From positions 806,001 to 870,000 of the forward strand of contig NZ_AP026866.1 in NCBI RefSeq assembly GCF_042849255.1: DNA of 64,000 nt, written 5' to 3'. Both the position numbers and the translations under genes were made by a program. This document shows, in pieces, positions 19,576-32,224 of this stretch. The first letter of the stretch is position 1, and the number at the start of each line of letters is the position of its first letter. The stretch comes from Oceaniferula spumae. Lineage in GTDB: Bacteria > Verrucomicrobiota > Verrucomicrobiia > Verrucomicrobiales > Akkermansiaceae. Under the pieces are notes generated by a model. That model was not told the origin of the DNA, ran no database searches, and saw only the letters and a list, made by a program, of their open reading frames with translations.

Positions 19576-20151
19576 CTATTCTTTTTCGATGCTCATTTCC
19601 TCGTCTCTAACGCTCGCAGTCAAAGGATGCAACTCCTGCATCAACCAGCTTTTGCCGACGCTGCACCGAATGGAGATAGGCTCCACCAGACCGACGGGAT
19701 CCAAAGTAAGGACGACTTTGCGATCGTCCTCAATCACTTCCCAAACATCCGATCGCCAGCGTTTAATTTCATACTTTACCGTTTCATCGGTCTCTTCGCT
19801 GGCTGTGACATCCTCGAAGTCGACGCGCGGTGTATCACCGTCACCATCCTCAGTTTCATCCTGAAAATGATCGACCTCACTCTGGGCAAACTGTGGAGCT
19901 ATGGAAATACTGCCCTCGGAAATAGTCAACTGGTATGGCCTCTGCTGGCGAATGGCAACATTGCGCGCCCTTTTGGCCATGACTTCCACCTCACTTGTCG
20001 CTCGTCGCAGACGCTCCTCAGTTTCCACCGTAGTGACACTGAGAGTGAGCCATGTCACAAGCACGGCGATCATGCCGAGGACAAACACCATCTCCAAGAG
20101 GGTGAAACCACCGACTTGTTTCGACCTCGGATGTCCAATACCACAATTCAT
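19576..20151 (-). CDS. gspH: Type II secretion pseudopilin GspH
   Basis: 191 residues. Prepilin motif GGFTLLEMVFVLGMIAVLVTW near residue 14, then a helical SEVEVMAKRARNVAIRQQRPY typical of GspH. An acidic loop (QDETEDGDGDTP) sits in the middle of the globular domain. It overlaps gspG by four bases. A minor pseudopilin joining the tip complex to the GspG shaft. Confidence 0.82.
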   Translation of the reverse strand: MNCGIGHPRSKQVGGFTLLEMVFVLGMIAVLVTWLTLSVTTVETEERLRRATSEVEVMAKRARNVAIRQQRPYQLTISEGSISIAPQFAQSEVDHFQDETEDGDGDTPRVDFEDVTASEETDETVKYEIKRWRSDVWEVIEDDRKVVLTLDPVGLVEPISIRCSVGKSWLMQELHPLTASVRDEEMSIEKE

Positions 20152-20600
20152 TCCTGATTAGACAAATCGTCCTCAGTGCCCTCCAGTCCGTCTTTACCAA
20201 CGCTGATGATCTCTGGGCGTGAGCGGTCTTTGCTACCAGGGAATTTGTATTTATACTCGTTGTTCCAAGGATCGCTAGGCACCTCATCCATAATTTGGAT
20301 CCAACGTCTTGGGCGCGGTGCTGAGGTAGGTTTTTCAACCAAGGCCTTCAGTCCCTGTTGTTCTGAGGGGTAATGACCGGCATTTGTTTTGTAGGATTGC
20401 AGGGCGTTTTCGATGGAGGAAAAGTCACCACCTACTACGGTCACAGCACCACTGTCTGAAATGCGTTTCATGGTGAAAATAGCTCCCCCCATGATCATGG
20501 CAATGATTCCCAGAACAATCACCATTTCAAGCAAGGTGAAACCTGATTTGAGAACTCTGGTGGACGTATTTAAGCGGACTGACGATGATGTTGTTTTCAT
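20148..20600 (-). CDS. gspG: Type II secretion major pseudopilin GspG
   Basis: 150 residues. KSGFTLLEMVIVLGIIAMIMG is the class III leader and helix. The globular end has the GspG hallmarks: LQSYKTNAGHYPSEQQGLKALV, PSDPWNNEYKYKFPG and the calcium-site region ISVGKDGLEGTEDDL. It is the first gene of the operon on the minus strand, so the operon promoter should lie in the 185-base gap before the beta-helix gene. The order is then H, I, J, K, L, M, X, D. No gspE, gspF or prepilin peptidase is present nearby. Confidence 0.93.
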   Translation of the reverse strand: MKTTSSSVRLNTSTRVLKSGFTLLEMVIVLGIIAMIMGGAIFTMKRISDSGAVTVVGGDFSSIENALQSYKTNAGHYPSEQQGLKALVEKPTSAPRPRRWIQIMDEVPSDPWNNEYKYKFPGSKDRSRPEIISVGKDGLEGTEDDLSNQE

Positions 20601-20784
20601 AGTTAAGTATTTAAGAAGTAAAGATCTGTTGATGCTGCCTTGAATAATGGAGCAAGAATTTTGGGCTTATTACTTACTAGAGTAAACGCCGATAATCCAA
20701 AAAGTTGTCTGGTTTTTTCGTTCTTTCGTTTTTATCCGACGATAAGAGCCCCTCTTGCCCTAGAATGAGTCCCACAGGTGGGAT

Positions 20785-22260
20785 TCACGCTCCACCCACC
20801 ACGGCTCCAATGTGGGAGCTCTTTTCTTTGATCTTGTTTTTGAAAAAATCAATTCCCCCATTGTTTTTAATCTCAACGCCCTGATCACGACATGGTGATT
20901 GGCGGCGAACCCTATAACCTTTCAAGGAGTTCATTGTTCCCCAATCCACGTGTATTCCGGCTTTCCCAGGACTGACAAAATCCGGATTCTCGGTAACAGC
21001 TTTGGAATCAGACGGATGCGGAGCAATTCCGTAGTAGAGGTTATTGTTAAAGCGTGTATTCACCGCCTTATCAGCCCCCTTCCCCCAGCTTGCCTCGCCT
21101 TCGAAGTAGAAAATATTGTTTTCAAACAGAGTATTTCGAGGAGTTCTCCCTTCCGGAAAAACAGCCACCTTTAATCCTATTTTCGTGTAGTGGGTGTTGT
21201 TGTAAATATGCACATTTTTCACCGCCTTGGATGAATCGAAACCATAGAAATACAGCCCCTGTTTTTCGTTCTGAGTGATATTGTAGCGGATCACGATATT
21301 GCGGTTTGGCTTTTTCATAATCCCACAGAACCACATATTATCGTGGCTGTAGTTATACTGAATGTAGGTGTTCACGCAGTTGTAGTCGGCGTCAAATCCA
21401 CCTCGGTCTTTTCCACCCTTGCCGACGTTTCCATAGGCTTCGTTGTATTGGATTTTGATCCCGTCAGTTTTGAAACAAAAGATGCTATGCCCCGTGTCGT
21501 ATCGACTGCTGTTAGCCAGAACGTTGTGTTCATAGATGGCGTCTTTACTGCACCGGGCAATGATATTGTTCCGGCCAGTATGATCAACATGATTTCCAGC
21601 CACGTAGACGTTGGTCCACAAATACTCAGTTTGGGTTTCATCTCCCAAAAACTCAACTTTACTGCTGGATGATGTATTTCCAATTCCGACTCCGCCTACA
21701 TTTACGATGCGATTCTTCGTGATGCGTAGATCGTCAAAAATACTCTTCTTCAGTTTCTTGATATGCACATGGATTCCCCCGCGCATTTTCCCTGCCACCT
21801 TGCCGTTCACATCGTGGATATAGCAATCACCAATGTAAACATGACGGTAAACCTTCTCTTCACCTTGAGCTAACACATAAATCCCAAACAGTGTGCCCTG
21901 ATCTTTATCACTGCCATCGGTGTTGGTGATTTCCAGCCCGCTGACTTCCCAATAAGAGGGATCTTTGAGCATCAGCCCGGCAATGTGTTTGCCTTGCGCA
22001 TGAATTTTGGGACGTGGGCCTTTTCCGTAGGTACTGATTCGGATCACTGCGTTCTCATCGCCATTTCCTTTGGGCGCTAACATACCGGTAAAACTCTGAC
22101 CACGCTTGAGTAGGATGGCATCCCCCGGTTCCAAGGTGACTTCATTGATCGCGTCGAAGGCTCGTTGCGAATCGATACGATAATCTTTCGCCTCTAACAT
22201 CCAAGGCACTAGCGCCAATGAGGATGAGAGAAGACAGATCTTAATTTTAGCCAAATTCAT
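20785..22260 (-). CDS. Secreted right-handed beta-helix protein, probable polysaccharide-active
   Basis: 491 residues with a signal peptide (LLSSSLALVPWMLEA). The body is a chain of parallel beta-helix turns full of Asn ladders (VYVAGNHVDHTGRNNIIARC, IYEHNVLANSS, YIQYNYSHDN, VIRYNITQNEKQG, HIYNNTHYTK). This is the pectate-lyase-like fold used by polysaccharide lyases, epimerases and hydrolases. The N-terminal LEPGDAILLKRGQSFTG motif is common in such proteins. Catalytic residues cannot be assigned. It lies 28 bases downstream of a sulfatase on the same strand, so the two probably act on one sulfated glycan. Confidence 0.82.
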   Translation of the reverse strand: MNLAKIKICLLSSSLALVPWMLEAKDYRIDSQRAFDAINEVTLEPGDAILLKRGQSFTGMLAPKGNGDENAVIRISTYGKGPRPKIHAQGKHIAGLMLKDPSYWEVSGLEITNTDGSDKDQGTLFGIYVLAQGEEKVYRHVYIGDCYIHDVNGKVAGKMRGGIHVHIKKLKKSIFDDLRITKNRIVNVGGVGIGNTSSSSKVEFLGDETQTEYLWTNVYVAGNHVDHTGRNNIIARCSKDAIYEHNVLANSSRYDTGHSIFCFKTDGIKIQYNEAYGNVGKGGKDRGGFDADYNCVNTYIQYNYSHDNMWFCGIMKKPNRNIVIRYNITQNEKQGLYFYGFDSSKAVKNVHIYNNTHYTKIGLKVAVFPEGRTPRNTLFENNIFYFEGEASWGKGADKAVNTRFNNNLYYGIAPHPSDSKAVTENPDFVSPGKAGIHVDWGTMNSLKGYRVRRQSPCRDQGVEIKNNGGIDFFKNKIKEKSSHIGAVVGGA

Positions 22261-22288
22261 TGCAGATAAACTCTTGAGTAAATGCGAA

Positions 22289-23752
22289 TCAGTAACGGTA
22301 ATCTGCGCCGTCTCGGCTTAGCTGGCAGCTCTTGTCAATTTGCATCAAGCGCTCGTTCAGCTCCCTGACCTTTTCCGGCATTTTTTGCGCCAGATCGTTT
22401 TTTTCATATGGATCACGGCTCAGGTCGTAGAGTCGAATCCGGCCTTCGGCCTTGGCTTCCTTCATCAGCTTGAAGTCACCATGAATAATGCTCTTACCAT
22501 CAATCCCCTTAACCAACCTGCGATATCCAAAAAACAGGTCTTTTCCACGTGTCTTCATCTTGCCTTCAATCACAGGCAGCAGGTCAATTCCGTCGATGGG
22601 CCGCTTGTCTTTGGAGGGAAATTTGAAACCTACGAGATTGGCAACGGTCGGGAAATAATCGACCGTTGAGCAGCGCACTGAAATTTTTGTGTTCGGTTTG
22701 ATTTTCCCGGGCCATTCCACACAGGCTGGGACAAGCACTCCGCCTTCATACATTTGATGCTTATGCCCTTTAAACAGGCCAGACGAAGCTACTCCTTTTT
22801 TTACCATTGGGTCAGCCGGACCATTGTCGCTGCAGAAAAACAAGATGGTGTCTTTTTCCAGACCTAACTCACGGAGCCGTTTTCTCAACCGACCGATCTG
22901 CTCGTCCATCGCGGTGATACACCCGTAGTAATTCTGCCTGGTCTTCCCATGCTTCTCATAAAGCTTCTTGTATTCAGGCCCAGCAACAACCGGCTCGTGA
23001 GGCGCGTGGAACCATACTGTGGCAAAAAAGCGCACGTTCTTGTTCGCCTCGATAAAAGGAATCACCCTGTCCATGATGACTCTGCTATCATCACCTGATA
23101 TGTTTTCTTTGACCTCCTTGCCATCTTGAACGTAGGGAAACCCACCTTTCCACGGCTGGCCTTCTTCCGCTCCCCATTTCGTCCAGCCCTCGGGCGTTAC
23201 GCCAGGATCCCACGTGGGAACAGCACTCGTTGTGGCAAAATATTGATCAAAGCCGTGATGCGATGGTGGCGAATAAAAACCCCGTGAACTTACTTCCTCG
23301 GGTTTCACCCAGCCGATGTGCCACTTTCCAAAAAATCCGGTCGCATAACCTTTCTTTTTGAGCGCTTCGGCAATCGTCGTTTCCCCCACCCGCATACCAC
23401 CGGTGTGAGCCGCAAGTATACCGAAACGAAATGGATACCGACCCGTCAGACAACTTCCACGTGTTGGCGAACAAAGTGGCGCTGCTGCATAAAACCGATC
23501 AAACTTGGCCCCACCCGCAGCCATTGCATCGAGATGAGGAGTTTTAATGTCCTTATTTCCATTGAAACCCACATCCCCCCAGCCTTGGTCATCGCTCATG
23601 ATCATGATGACATTGGGAGTTTTCCCATCAGCGGCTAACACTCCTGCTGGTAATAGCACGAACAAGTATCCTGTAATCAGCCAAGAAGCTAACACAAACG
23701 CTCTGAGCCCTTTAAAAGCAAATCGATGATCAAGCTTAAATATGAAATTCAT
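22289..23752 (-). CDS. Secreted sulfatase (formylglycine type, arylsulfatase family)
   Basis: 487 residues. Signal sequence to GVLAADG, then PNVIMIMSDDQGWGDVG with the metal-binding Asp pair. Next comes LCSPTRGSCLTGRYPFRFG, where the Cys of CSPTR would be converted to formylglycine. Later are GKWHIGWV, a metal-site WFHAPHEP, and FFCSDNGPADPM. This is a complete active site of an S1-family sulfatase, removing sulfate esters outside the cytoplasm. The pairing with the beta-helix protein suggests use of sulfated marine polysaccharide. The maturase that installs formylglycine is not in the window. Confidence 0.93.
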   Translation of the reverse strand: MNFIFKLDHRFAFKGLRAFVLASWLITGYLFVLLPAGVLAADGKTPNVIMIMSDDQGWGDVGFNGNKDIKTPHLDAMAAGGAKFDRFYAAAPLCSPTRGSCLTGRYPFRFGILAAHTGGMRVGETTIAEALKKKGYATGFFGKWHIGWVKPEEVSSRGFYSPPSHHGFDQYFATTSAVPTWDPGVTPEGWTKWGAEEGQPWKGGFPYVQDGKEVKENISGDDSRVIMDRVIPFIEANKNVRFFATVWFHAPHEPVVAGPEYKKLYEKHGKTRQNYYGCITAMDEQIGRLRKRLRELGLEKDTILFFCSDNGPADPMVKKGVASSGLFKGHKHQMYEGGVLVPACVEWPGKIKPNTKISVRCSTVDYFPTVANLVGFKFPSKDKRPIDGIDLLPVIEGKMKTRGKDLFFGYRRLVKGIDGKSIIHGDFKLMKEAKAEGRIRLYDLSRDPYEKNDLAQKMPEKVRELNERLMQIDKSCQLSRDGADYRY

Positions 23753-23862
23753 GATACGGCAGTGAGTGTTGTCATAGCCCGCAAACTAATGGCCCCACTG
23801 AGAGAGACAACCTCATTCTGAGGCATGCAATCTTCCATCACCAAGCCTAAACACGTGAGCAC

Positions 23863-23900
23863 AAAAAAGCCCGGCTTCATCGGTTACGATGAAGCCGGGC
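23863..23900 (-). terminator. rRNA operon terminator
   Basis: A perfect 14-bp stem (23869-23882 with 23887-23900) has a 4-base loop. Six A residues at 23863-23868 give the U tract on the minus-strand RNA. It begins 6 bases after the 5S 3' end. Confidence 0.95.
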
Positions 23901-23905
23901 ATAGA

Positions 23906-24020
23906 CCTGGCAACGACCTACTCTCACAGGGCCTATCGCCCCACTACCATCGGCGCAACAGCGTTTCACTTCCGGGTTCGGGATGGGACCGGGTGGTTCC
24001 ACCGTGCTATGGTCACCAGA
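23906..24020 (-). rRNA. rrf: 5S ribosomal RNA
   Basis: About 115 bases. On the minus strand it holds the conserved ACCCGGTCCCATCCCGAACC block and the GTAGTGGGGCGATAGGCCC region. Helix I is formed by CTGGTGA near 24019 with TTGCCAG near 23907. Ends are placed from that helix and are good to a few bases. Confidence 0.93.
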
Positions 24021-24461
24021 ATCCTGACGATGTCAGATTCTGGAGTGGGCAGTGATCAGTGTGCAGTGATCAGTGCCTCTGCTGGAATGCCGCGCATTCG
24101 TCAGACTTCCGGTGACTTAAGCTTGGTGTGCTTTTGGTAAGTTCTTGTTTAGAGTGTTTGTTGTCGGTCTTGGGAAAGAGCTGGATTATCGGTCTGATCC
24201 GACGGATCGGTCCGATCAGTCAGATCTGATAAACGCACGCCGCATTGGCATTTTCAGCGTTTGTTCGCTGACATCCGTAGAGTGATATTTCTTGATTTGA
24301 ATGGTTAAAACAATGTGTTGTCCGCACTTTGCCTTGTCTTATTGTCCTTGGTTTACTCGTTTTCATATGGCTTTTACCATACCAAACTCGAATTTTGAAT
24401 GTTTTGAATCTTCAAAAATGTGCTTTCTCAGAGCTCGGAAGCTGAAAAAAAGAATTTCGAA
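24021..24461. other. 5S-23S spacer
   Basis: About 440 bases without a gene. The part near 5S holds the GATCACTG repeat. A stretch at 24172-24235 carries short inverted GATC/GATCGG-type repeats. A 10-base block at 24292-24301 is complementary to 27429-27438 on the other side of 23S and may be part of the 23S processing stem. No tRNA seen. Confidence 0.6.
24049..24077. repeat. Spacer repeat, GATCACTG type, copy 2
   Basis: Two near-identical 14-base units in tandem, GCAGTGATCAGTGT and GCAGTGATCAGTGC. They are the inverted counterpart of the pair at 3227-3253 before ruvC. The copy here is more regular. Function unknown. Confidence 0.5.
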
Positions 24462-27304
<2,843 letters not shown>

Positions 27305-27704
27305 CTTATTCGAAATTCAGCTTCTGTCATCACCGGCCTAAACCGGTGGTAACGAAATTTATTGCCATAAATTTTTGGTTCTTTCTCTCTTCACGTCTTG
27401 CGACGTTCAGATCGTTAGTTTTTGTTTGTTCAAATCAATGTTACTTGATTTAAGTTTGGTTGGTTTCGAGTATTTCCAAGGACTGCAAGACTAAAGCTCA
27501 TGTGGAACAATTGTATTGTTTTATATTGAACCGTCCGGTTTGCACCGAACAGCCATTACAGAACAGGAAATATCAATTGCTTCAGACTTTCACCACGAAT
27601 GGTGAGGCTCGCCCGAAACAATTTCTCTACAGATGTCAAAGAACCGCTTGCGTTTCTTTTTACAGTGCCTTTTGCGTTACAACCTTCTGCCATTCAAAAT
27701 CAAA
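27305..27704. other. 23S-tRNA Ile spacer
   Basis: About 400 AT-rich bases between the 23S 5' end and tRNA-Ile. It contains the 10-base block at 27429-27438 complementary to 24292-24301, a probable part of the 23S precursor stem. I see no protein gene or further tRNA. Confidence 0.6.
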
Positions 27705-27781
<77 letters not shown>

Positions 27782-27794
27782 TTTTAGTTTTTGA

Positions 27795-27870
27795 TGGTGG
27801 AGGTAACCGGATTCGAACCGATGACATCCTGCTTGCAAAGCAGGCGCTCTACCAACTGAGCTATACCCCC
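27795..27870 (-). tRNA. tRNA-Ala (TGC)
   Basis: 76 bases with encoded CCA. Anticodon TGC lies in the stem CCTGC/GCAGG, and the T-loop is TTCGAAT. The acceptor stem carries the G3-U70 wobble that marks tRNA-Ala. It lies nearest to 16S, so the spacer order is Ala then Ile. Confidence 0.97.
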
Positions 27871-27926
27871 TTGTTACAGAGGGCGGTTGTCTTTGAAGAG
27901 TCGTCTCACCTCACGGCTTGACGGTT

Positions 27927-27949
27927 GAAAGATTGAATTGCGCGCTGCG
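27927..27949 (-). other. 16S precursor processing stem, 3' half
   Basis: These 23 bases are complementary to 29801-29823 upstream of 16S, with one G-U pair. The two blocks flank 16S in the transcript and would pair into the long helix cut by RNase III. A second short match, CGGTGCGC-type (near 27966 and 29781), extends the helix after an internal loop. Confidence 0.88.
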
Positions 27950-28095
27950 GCCATGTCTTAACACACGGTGCGCCATAATAATTAATAAGTCGTGGTTGAG
28001 TTTCCTCAGTCCACTTAGACACCCTGCCGAGCAAGCTCGGGTTAGGCGTCGACCTTTTGCAGGGACAGTGAGACTGTTTGCAAATTACTCCATAG

Positions 28096-29636
<1,541 letters not shown>

Positions 29637-30052
29637 ATGCCATCCGAAGATGGTCTTTTAAACAGTTATAGGCTTTGTATTCATTTTCCTGCATTCCTAA
29701 AAACACAGGCGTAGTTTACGTTTACCAAATTGACAGTAGTAAAAACCAAAAGCCGAAGCCCTTGAGATTCCTACATATCTGCGCACCGTTTCTCAACAGG
29801 CGCAGCGCACAATTCAATCTTTCCTCTTCCATCCTGACCACACCGTCCGGACAACGCTCCAATACAGCCGTGGTGGCCATACCTTCATCACCTTGTCCGC
29901 CTTGCAGGCAGGACCGCACTGTAAAAGATCCGTCGGAAGGCACCTTGCGATGCTTCCGTCGCGGAGATAAAAAAACCGACCGTGGACCGACTGTTTCCAG
30001 CTTGCTGTCCCCGATCGACTGAGTGTCTCTCGCGTGCCCTCCGTTGGAGCGG
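29637..30052. other. rRNA operon leader
   Basis: Transcribed leader of about 415 bases between the predicted promoter and 16S, with no protein gene. It holds the 5' half of the 16S processing stem and, near 29969-29986, a seven-U run preceded by a direct ACCGAC repeat. I do not see a convincing antitermination box. Confidence 0.6.
29801..29823 (-). other. 16S precursor processing stem, 5' half
   Basis: Pairs over 23 bases with 27927-27949 (see that entry). It lies about 165 bases ahead of mature 16S, consistent with a long RNase III stem enclosing the 16S precursor. Confidence 0.88.
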
Positions 30053-30087
30053 CGGGCGGAACCTACTCGAAATTCATTTCAGGTCAA
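30053..30087 (-). promoter_or_regulatory. Predicted rRNA operon promoter
   Basis: On the minus strand, TTGACC (30082-30087) is followed after 16 bases by TAGGTT (30060-30065) and a very GC-rich discriminator. A GC-rich discriminator is typical of stringently controlled rRNA promoters. Start of transcription is expected near 30053. Seen by eye only. Confidence 0.6.
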
Positions 30088-30469
30088 CACCTTTCGACAC
30101 TAATTTTCGATCTTTTTCACCACTCCTCCGCAACCCCCTTATTTTAAGGGGATACGTATTCAAAAATTCTAATCACCAAGTGATGAGTGAAATATTTAAG
30201 ATCTATTTATTTTCTAACTAACTTCAATTCTGTGTCGGTTTAGTCACTCATTGGTGGCGATTTGAGGTTCTATGTTGAAAAACATCATGCTCCAGAGATT
30301 GATAGCCTCTGCAGTTACCATGCCATAATGTTGGAAACGTTCATATGACGCTCAAAAATAGAGGATACTGCACGGACGGCTGACTCCTGTGATTGTCGCC
30401 TTATTTTCCTAGACAGCAGGCTCGTTCCCATATGGTTTAAAGGCGGTTTAAGAACCATCTATAAATAAT
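30088..30469. other. Gene-free region between rRNA promoter and ABC importer
   Basis: About 380 bases. It should contain the upstream region of the rRNA promoter on the minus strand and the promoter of the importer on the plus strand. TATAAA at about 30460, directly before the ATG at 30470, is a possible -10 element. Otherwise I see nothing definite. Confidence 0.5.
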
Positions 30470-31381
30470 ATGAAACGAGAACGTATCCTTAAAAGTGCCG
30501 GTCTGGCATCTATCATCGTCGGAGCAGTAGCATTCAGCAGCTGTGGTAAGAAAGAAGAAGCAAACAACAATGCAGGGGATGCCAGCGCCAAGGTGCTGCG
30601 ATTCTCTGCCATTCCAGATCAGGACACCACGGCTCAGTCCGAGCGTTATGCTCCTGCTGCCAAATGGCTCTCTGAGCAGTTAGGCATCCAAGTCGAGTTT
30701 GTCCCATCTAGCGACTACGATGCTTCGGTCACTAAATTCGAAAATGGCGACATTCAGCTGGCTTGGTTCGGAGGTGTTTCCGGTGTCAAAGCGCGCGATG
30801 CCGTCGAAGGCTCCCGTGCCCTCGTTTCTGGAGAAAAAGATCTCGAGTTCAAATCCTATTTCGTGGCCAACTCCTCCACCGGTTTGACCAAGTCCGCTGA
30901 TTTCCCAACAGCAATCAAAGGAAAGACTTTCACCTTCGGTAGCGCAGGATCGACATCCGGCTGCATCATGCCGGCTCATTTCATTGTTCAAAACACCAAG
31001 ACCGGCCCGATCGAATACTTCAGCAAGGTTGGATTCTCCGGTGCCCACGACAAAACAGCCCTGCAAGTCCAGGCTGGCACTTTCGAAGTTGGCGCTCTGA
31101 ATTTCAGCACCTATGACCGCATGGTCAAAGAAGGCACCATTGATCCAGCCAAGTGCCCTGTGATTTGGGAAACTCCTACCTACGCCGATTACAACTTCAC
31201 CGCCAGTGGTGAACTCGACAAGACCTTTGGCGAGGGTTTCACCGACAAACTCCAGACCTTGTTAATCAACTGCGAAGACCCTGCCGTGCTCAAAGCATTT
31301 GATCGCAATAAGTTTGTCAAAGTCGACAACGCCACCTTCCAAGGCATTGCCGACGTTATGAAAAGCGTGAAGCTGAAATAA
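30470..31381 (+). CDS. ABC importer substrate-binding lipoprotein, PhnD/putative selenate type
   Basis: 303 residues. The N-terminus has a lipoprotein signal with lipobox AFSSC (Cys near residue 25). The mature part is a periplasmic binding protein of the PhnD group: FSAIPDQDTTAQSERYAPAAKWL, IQLAWFGGVSGVKARDAV, GKTFTFGSAGSTSGCIMPAHF and TYADYNFTASGELDKTFGEGF. These blocks resemble, from memory, the family named putative selenate ABC transporter substrate-binding protein rather than true phosphonate binders. The ligand is not proven. A hairpin terminator follows the gene, then the ATPase and a fused permease on the same strand. Confidence 0.85.
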   Translation: MKRERILKSAGLASIIVGAVAFSSCGKKEEANNNAGDASAKVLRFSAIPDQDTTAQSERYAPAAKWLSEQLGIQVEFVPSSDYDASVTKFENGDIQLAWFGGVSGVKARDAVEGSRALVSGEKDLEFKSYFVANSSTGLTKSADFPTAIKGKTFTFGSAGSTSGCIMPAHFIVQNTKTGPIEYFSKVGFSGAHDKTALQVQAGTFEVGALNFSTYDRMVKEGTIDPAKCPVIWETPTYADYNFTASGELDKTFGEGFTDKLQTLLINCEDPAVLKAFDRNKFVKVDNATFQGIADVMKSVKLK

Positions 31382-31403
31382 GATCACGTCTCGAGACTCA
31401 CAC

Positions 31404-31440
31404 GAAGACCGGGGCGGCTTGCTGCACCGGTCTTCCTTTT
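31404..31440 (+). terminator. Terminator/attenuator inside the importer operon
   Basis: A 9-bp stem (31404-31412 with 31427-31435) is followed by CTTTTCTCTC. It lies between the binding-protein gene and the ATPase gene. It would let the binding protein be made in excess over the membrane parts, as is common in such importers. Confidence 0.75.
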
Positions 31441-31471
31441 CTCTCACCCTAACAAAAACCGGCACTTTATT

Positions 31472-32224
31472 ATGTCCGTCCACCTCACTCAGCTTGGCCA
31501 TAGTTACGGCGAACAGCGTGCGCTATCTGATATCTCGCTAGATATCCAAGCTGGTGAACAAGTCGCACTGATCGGCCCCTCTGGTTGTGGAAAAACCACC
31601 CTGCTTCGGCTGATCGGCACGCAGATGATTCCTACGGAAGGAAAAGTCCAAGTCCTCGAAGAGGATCCGAGCCAACTGGACACGGCTGCCTTGCGCGATC
31701 TGCGGCAACGCATTGCCACCATCCCCCAGCATCTTGGGTTGGTGCCAAACGTGCGCGTCATTCGCAACGTGCTCAACGGTGGCCTCGGCAAGCAGGGACT
31801 TATTAGCACACTTCGTCAGGCGATCTTTCCTACGCGTCAAGAGCGCAGCAGAGCCTACGAACTGTTAGATCGAGCTGGTATTGGTGAGAAACTTTACGAT
31901 CGCACCGACAGCCTTTCTGGCGGCCAACAGCAGCGTGTCGCTGTCGCCCGAGCGCTCTACCAACAGCCATCAATCATCCTTGCCGACGAACCTGTATCAG
32001 CGGTCGACCCCACACGTGCACGCGACATGATCAAGCTCCTCATTGAATTGTCAAAGCAGGAAGAACTCACCTTGATTGTATCGATTCATAATCTTGAGCT
32101 CGCACGTGAATTTTTCCCACGACTGATCGGCCTACGTGCCGGAGAACTGGCCTTTGACTCCTCAGTTAGTGAGTTAAGTGACCAACAATGCAAGGAACTC
32201 TATCAACTAGACGATGATGCTTGA
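31472..32224 (+). CDS. ABC importer ATPase, PhnC type
   Basis: 250 residues. Walker A GPSGCGKTT (near residue 35), Q-loop IPQHLG, signature LSGGQQQR (about 148), Walker B IILADEP (about 168) and switch His in IVSIHNLE. The middle (VIRNVLNGGLGKQG, AIFPTRQERSRAYELLDR) matches the PhnC subfamily. The stop overlaps the permease start by 11 bases, showing one operon. Energises uptake with the lipoprotein upstream and the fused permease downstream. Confidence 0.93.
   Translation: MSVHLTQLGHSYGEQRALSDISLDIQAGEQVALIGPSGCGKTTLLRLIGTQMIPTEGKVQVLEEDPSQLDTAALRDLRQRIATIPQHLGLVPNVRVIRNVLNGGLGKQGLISTLRQAIFPTRQERSRAYELLDRAGIGEKLYDRTDSLSGGQQQRVAVARALYQQPSIILADEPVSAVDPTRARDMIKLLIELSKQEELTLIVSIHNLELAREFFPRLIGLRAGELAFDSSVSELSDQQCKELYQLDDDA

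Noticed and set aside
30272..30328. 18-residue open frame ahead of the importer
   Set aside because: Too short and without start signals or conservation evidence; I cannot support it as a leader peptide.
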